Below are positions 61,076 to 64,000 of a DNA stretch of 64,000 nt, piece after piece. The DNA comes from Spirochaetales bacterium. GTDB taxonomy: Bacteria > Spirochaetota > Spirochaetia > DSM-2461. Under the pieces are notes generated by a model, which was given only the letters and a program-made list of their open reading frames with translations, had not been told where the DNA came from and made no database searches. The position numbers and the translations under genes are program-made. The number at the start of each line of letters is the position of its first letter. Position 1 is the first letter of the stretch. Location of the stretch: the NCBI GenBank assembly GCA_003247135.1, contig QKAW01000001.1:62001-126000 (forward strand), written 5' to 3'.

Positions 61076-62556
61076 TCTTTTATTATCCTTTTTATTGCAT
61101 CTATATCCAGGTGTTGCTCATACAGATTTGCCAGTTTATCGAACTCCTGCTCTTTATACTCTTTAAAGTTCATAACTTTTGTACTATCTGTATCCAGCCC
61201 TTTATCTTTTTTTATCCTATTTATTATCTCAGTTGTAAATTCACTGTTATCAAATATTCCATGAAAGTAAGTTCCAATAACATTGTTTTTTATTGAGCCA
61301 TCAGTGTGGTTATTATCCATAATGATTAATGGAGTCTCCTCTGTTTGGGATATCCCCATGTGAATTTCATAACCTTCAACTTCTAAACCTGTTAGTTTAC
61401 TCCACTCATCACCTAGTCTGTTTATCTTTCCTGTGGATTGAAGTGTTCTTTTCTCCTTTTCAAAGGTTGTTGTCATGTTTAATAGGCCAAGACCGTTCAT
61501 ACCCGGGCAGTTTCCCTCGACTCCGTGGGGATCTTCAATTCTCTTCCCCAACATCTGATACCCACCACAAATACCTACAACAATTTTACCCGCTCTGCTT
61601 AATCTGTAAATTTCCTGATCCCATCCACTGTTTTTAATAAAGGTAAAGTCGGACATTACACTTTTTGACCCGGGGATTATAATCATATCTGCATCCCCTA
61701 TCTGCTCTCCTCCTAAAACATATCTGACATTAAGATCATCTATTGCCTCAAGAATTGTAAAGTCTGTATAGTTTGAAAGGTGTGGGAATCTGAGTATTGC
61801 TATATTTATTGAACCACCACTTCTTTTTTTATTAAACCGGGCCGTTAAGCTGTCTTCATCCTCAATATCTATATTATTCCATGGGATAACACCTAAAACC
61901 GGAATATGAACAAGGTCTTCCAGCATTTTTATTCCAGGTTCAAGTAGTTTAACATCCCCCCGGAACTTGTTTATTATTAAACCTTTTATTCTGTCTCTCT
62001 CATTCTGGGGAAGCAGCATTATTGTTCCATAAAGGGAAGCAAATACTCCACCTTTATCAATATCTCCTACAAGTATTACCGGGGAGTCTGAAATTTCAGC
62101 CATCCCCATATTTACAAGGTCTCCCTCTCTGAGGTTAATCTCTGCAGGGCTACCTGCTCCCTCTATAACAACAAGATCCGACTCATCTTCCAATCTTTTA
62201 TAACAAGATTTAACCATTTCCCGTAATTCCGGTTTAAATTTATGGTACTGAGAGGCATTCATATTCTCAAGAACCTTGCCTTCCACTATTATCTGGGAAT
62301 CCACATCTGATGAGGGTTTAATTAAAATTGGATTCATTTTAACATCAGGTCTCTTACCTGCAGCTTCTGCCTGAACTACCTGAGCTCTCCCCATCTCCTT
62401 TCCATCAGCAGTAATATAGGAGTTAAGTGCCATGTTCTGGGATTTAAAGGGGTTAACATTTAATCCTTCCCTGTAAAAAATTCTACATAAACCCGTTGTA
62501 ACAACCGATTTACCAACTGAGGAAGCTGTCCCCATTATCATTATAGATTTTCCCAT
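61069..62556 (-). CDS. cbiP: Cobyric acid synthase
   Basis: A 495-residue ATP-dependent amidotransferase that amidates positions b, d, e and g of adenosylcobyric acid a,c-diamide. The N-terminal P-loop-like dethiobiotin-synthetase domain starts GTASSVGKSVVTTGLCR, and the C-terminal glutamine amidotransferase has Cys in GICGGYQMLG and His in YFHGIFDN. ATG overlaps the TAA of cobO (TAATG), so the two are coupled. Confidence 0.95.
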   Translation of the reverse strand: MGKSIMIMGTASSVGKSVVTTGLCRIFYREGLNVNPFKSQNMALNSYITADGKEMGRAQVVQAEAAGKRPDVKMNPILIKPSSDVDSQIIVEGKVLENMNASQYHKFKPELREMVKSCYKRLEDESDLVVIEGAGSPAEINLREGDLVNMGMAEISDSPVILVGDIDKGGVFASLYGTIMLLPQNERDRIKGLIINKFRGDVKLLEPGIKMLEDLVHIPVLGVIPWNNIDIEDEDSLTARFNKKRSGGSINIAILRFPHLSNYTDFTILEAIDDLNVRYVLGGEQIGDADMIIIPGSKSVMSDFTFIKNSGWDQEIYRLSRAGKIVVGICGGYQMLGKRIEDPHGVEGNCPGMNGLGLLNMTTTFEKEKRTLQSTGKINRLGDEWSKLTGLEVEGYEIHMGISQTEETPLIIMDNNHTDGSIKNNVIGTYFHGIFDNSEFTTEIINRIKKDKGLDTDSTKVMNFKEYKEQEFDKLANLYEQHLDIDAIKRIIKEW

Positions 62557-63155
62557 TAGAATTCTATTCCTTTCTGTGCCTTTATTCCGCTGTCGAAGGC
62601 GTGTTTTCTTGGTTCCATTACTGTTACCGTGTCTGCTATTTCTATAATCTCATCGGGGGCATATCTTCCGGTAATAATTATATTCAAGGAGTCCGGTTTA
62701 TCTTTAAGGATATTTAAAACCTCTTCAAGCTCTACAAAACCATATTTTAATACCAGGTTAAATTCATCCAGAACAAGGAGTTTATACTCTTTATCAGCTT
62801 TTTGGGTTATTACGGATTTTGCAAATTCCCAACCTCTTTTAGCTGCCTGAATATCTACTTCTTTATCCTGGGTATCCCAAGTGAAGCCCTCACCGGATAT
62901 TATATGGGTTATATTTTCGAACTTTTTAAATATTTCCATCTCTCCGGTTCGCCACTTCCCTTTAATAAATTGTACAATTGCAACATTATATCCATGACCA
63001 ACAGCTCTGAAGGCTGTACCGAAGGCTGCACTGCTTTTACCCTTTCCATCCCCTGTATTAACAACAATAATACCACGGTCTGTGGAAGCACTGTTTACCC
63101 TTCGCCTATGCTCTTTTTTAGTTTCTGCCATTTTTTCTTTATAACTATTTTCCAT
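62556..63155 (-). CDS. cobO: Corrinoid adenosyltransferase (CobO/BtuR type)
   Basis: A 199-residue ATP:corrinoid adenosyltransferase. The P-loop is NTGDGKGKSSAAFGTAFRA. The VAIVQFIKGKW and LVLDEFN strands follow in the normal order. It adds the upper-axial adenosyl ligand to cob(I)yrinic acid a,c-diamide. Overlaps cbiJ by 11 bp. Confidence 0.93.
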   Translation of the reverse strand: MENSYKEKMAETKKEHRRRVNSASTDRGIIVVNTGDGKGKSSAAFGTAFRAVGHGYNVAIVQFIKGKWRTGEMEIFKKFENITHIISGEGFTWDTQDKEVDIQAAKRGWEFAKSVITQKADKEYKLLVLDEFNLVLKYGFVELEEVLNILKDKPDSLNIIITGRYAPDEIIEIADTVTVMEPRKHAFDSGIKAQKGIEF

Positions 63156-63915
63156 ATCTACTCCCTAATGTTGCTAAATAGTCCAAGAGGTTATTTCTTG
63201 AATAAAAGATTCTATTGTATTTTATATCTGGTCTATCCAGAACTAACAGTTCAATACCAGTACCATTTACTGCTTCAATTTTCTCTTCAATATTTCCCTC
63301 TTTCCCACTATCCTTTGTAACAAGATATTTTATGCTGAATTTTTTTATATGTTCCAGATTATCCTCAAAAGAAAATGGGGGATTTTGAAATACTATCTGA
63401 TTATGGGGAATATTCCCCCTATCAATATCCTTAATGGATGACTCAACAGGAAGAACCCTTGCATAAACTCTTTTACTATCAACAATTGCAGTAATTTCCC
63501 CAAGGTCTTTAACCCCGGTTGTAAAGAGAATATTCCCCTCTTTTTTATTTAGATAATCGCAAAGATCAGCAATTGTTACAAAGTGTTTACCAATGTTTTC
63601 AGGAATGCCCCTCTCTCTCTCAAACCTTAGGCTTTCAATATTTCTCTTTTTACAAGAAGCTAAAATATTAAGGGAAATCTCCTTGGCATAGGGGTGTGTG
63701 GAGTCAATTACAATATCTATACACTTTTCCTCTATTAATAGCTCTATATCCTTCTGATCTAGTTTACCAACTAAGGGGATGAGATTGGGACTTTCAGGTA
63801 GAAGAGATGCACCATACTCACTTGCAGATGAGACATATAGGGTATTATTACCATACAAAAGATGGGGGATTAACTCCCGGCCATTTTTTGTACCGGAAAA
63901 GAGCAGGATATTCAT
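63145..63915 (-). CDS. cbiJ: Precorrin-6A / cobalt-precorrin-6A reductase
   Basis: A 256-residue enzyme with the CobK/CbiJ fold. N-terminal ILLFSGTKNGREL, the DSTHPYAKEIS segment and the FTTGVKDLGEI region are typical. It reduces (cobalt-)precorrin-6A with NADPH. The start lies one base after the stop of the preceding cbiH gene. Cobalt-first (anaerobic) usage is inferred from the company of cbi-type genes. Confidence 0.92.
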   Translation of the reverse strand: MNILLFSGTKNGRELIPHLLYGNNTLYVSSASEYGASLLPESPNLIPLVGKLDQKDIELLIEEKCIDIVIDSTHPYAKEISLNILASCKKRNIESLRFERERGIPENIGKHFVTIADLCDYLNKKEGNILFTTGVKDLGEITAIVDSKRVYARVLPVESSIKDIDRGNIPHNQIVFQNPPFSFEDNLEHIKKFSIKYLVTKDSGKEGNIEEKIEAVNGTGIELLVLDRPDIKYNRIFYSRNNLLDYLATLGSRYGK

Positions 63916-63916
63916 T

Positions 63917-64000
63917 CTACCTTCTGTAACCCCTTGGTGTTATCATCTTTCCATTTTTAACAAAAGTGTCGCTATTTCCCACAATTACAATAGTTGACAT
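63917..64000 (-). CDS. cbiH: C-terminal end of precorrin-3B C17-methyltransferase (partial)
   Basis: The last 27 codons of a gene that enters from the right edge. They read TIVIVGNSDTFVKNG and MITPRGY before a TAG at 63917-63919, the characteristic ending of CbiH/CobJ. This enzyme methylates C17 and contracts the corrin ring. The rest lies outside the window. Confidence 0.8.
   Translation of the reverse strand: MSTIVIVGNSDTFVKNGKMITPRGYRR

Noticed and set aside
58565-64000. Cobalamin riboswitch inside the visible part of the operon
   Set aside because: All gene junctions overlap or abut, leaving no space. Any riboswitch must lie to the right of the window.
1-64000. CRISPR array, tRNA or rRNA genes, intact insertion sequences
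   Set aside because: I looked for regular repeat-spacer runs, TTCGAATC-type T-arms and transposase phrases on both strands and found none that I could support. The TTCGAA at 50070 is part of an operator.

Overview
This 64 kb window is AT-rich bacterial chromosome with dense coding and many translationally coupled genes. It most likely comes from a free-living, probably anaerobic or facultative member of the Spirochaetota. The grounds are a two-part PilZ protein of the kind I know from spirochaetes (17432-18223), two binding proteins whose processed N-termini carry the FANG(A/N)KE signature common in spirochaetal exported proteins, and a set of LytS, HD-GYP, ArsR and Acr3 genes typical of that group. 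I do not assign a species. No tRNA, rRNA, CRISPR array or intact insertion sequence was seen.

Layout. 1-7.7 kb: TauE-like exporter divergent from a Crp/Fnr regulator, thioredoxin, HD-GYP phosphodiesterase, then a LytS/LytTR two-component pair directly upstream of a CstA-family carbon transporter, with a 21-bp-period direct repeat between them. 7.7-11.6 kb: five-gene operon of an ABC-2 exporter, an acetyltransferase and a cytoplasmic NodB-like deacetylase. 11.6-13 kb: graveyard of a type III restriction-modification locus with a broken RhuM-Doc gene. 13-17.4 kb: arsenic operon (arsR divergent from acr3-arsC-metallophosphoesterase), then rsgA. 17.4-27.5 kb: PilZ protein and assorted accessory genes (acetyltransferases, an AraC regulator, a dicarboxylate or amino-acid symporter, PhzF, a methyltransferase), ending in a DUF1576 membrane protein overlapping a small uncharacterised partner.

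27.7-51 kb is a catabolic zone for sulfated or uronic-acid glycans and other sulfated compounds: GH29 fucosidase, GH2 beta-glucuronidase with its own AraC regulator, a LacI-controlled unit (binding protein, two permeases, two ATPases, sulfatase) and a second LacI-controlled sugar ABC transporter with another sulfatase. Each LacI gene is surrounded by clear palindromes: four copies of TGACACGTGTCA at 38.2-39.5 kb, and two copies of ATGTATTCRAATACAT at 50.1 kb. The first set also covers a QueG-like double 4Fe-4S protein and TetR pair. A HepT/MntA-type HEPN/nucleotidyltransferase pair, a reductase and a Wzi-like outer-membrane protein lie between these units.

51-58.5 kb holds an acyl-CoA synthetase-like enzyme, a diguanylate cyclase, AzlCD, a cysteine-cluster protein, an AT-rich stretch with a broken orphan gene, and a uroporphyrinogen-decarboxylase-superfamily protein divergent from an AraC regulator. 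58.5-64 kb is a cobalamin operon on the minus strand, running cbiH (cut by the window edge), cbiJ, cobO, cbiP, cbiB, cobD, cobC.

The most interesting signals are the four-site LacI regulon joining sulfatase and import genes to an Fe-S reductase-like protein of unknown role, the asymmetric two-ATPase ABC transporter, the DUF1576 two-gene unit, an RBS-sequestering hairpin at radC, an apparent ATT start in the second LacI gene, and the type III restriction scar.
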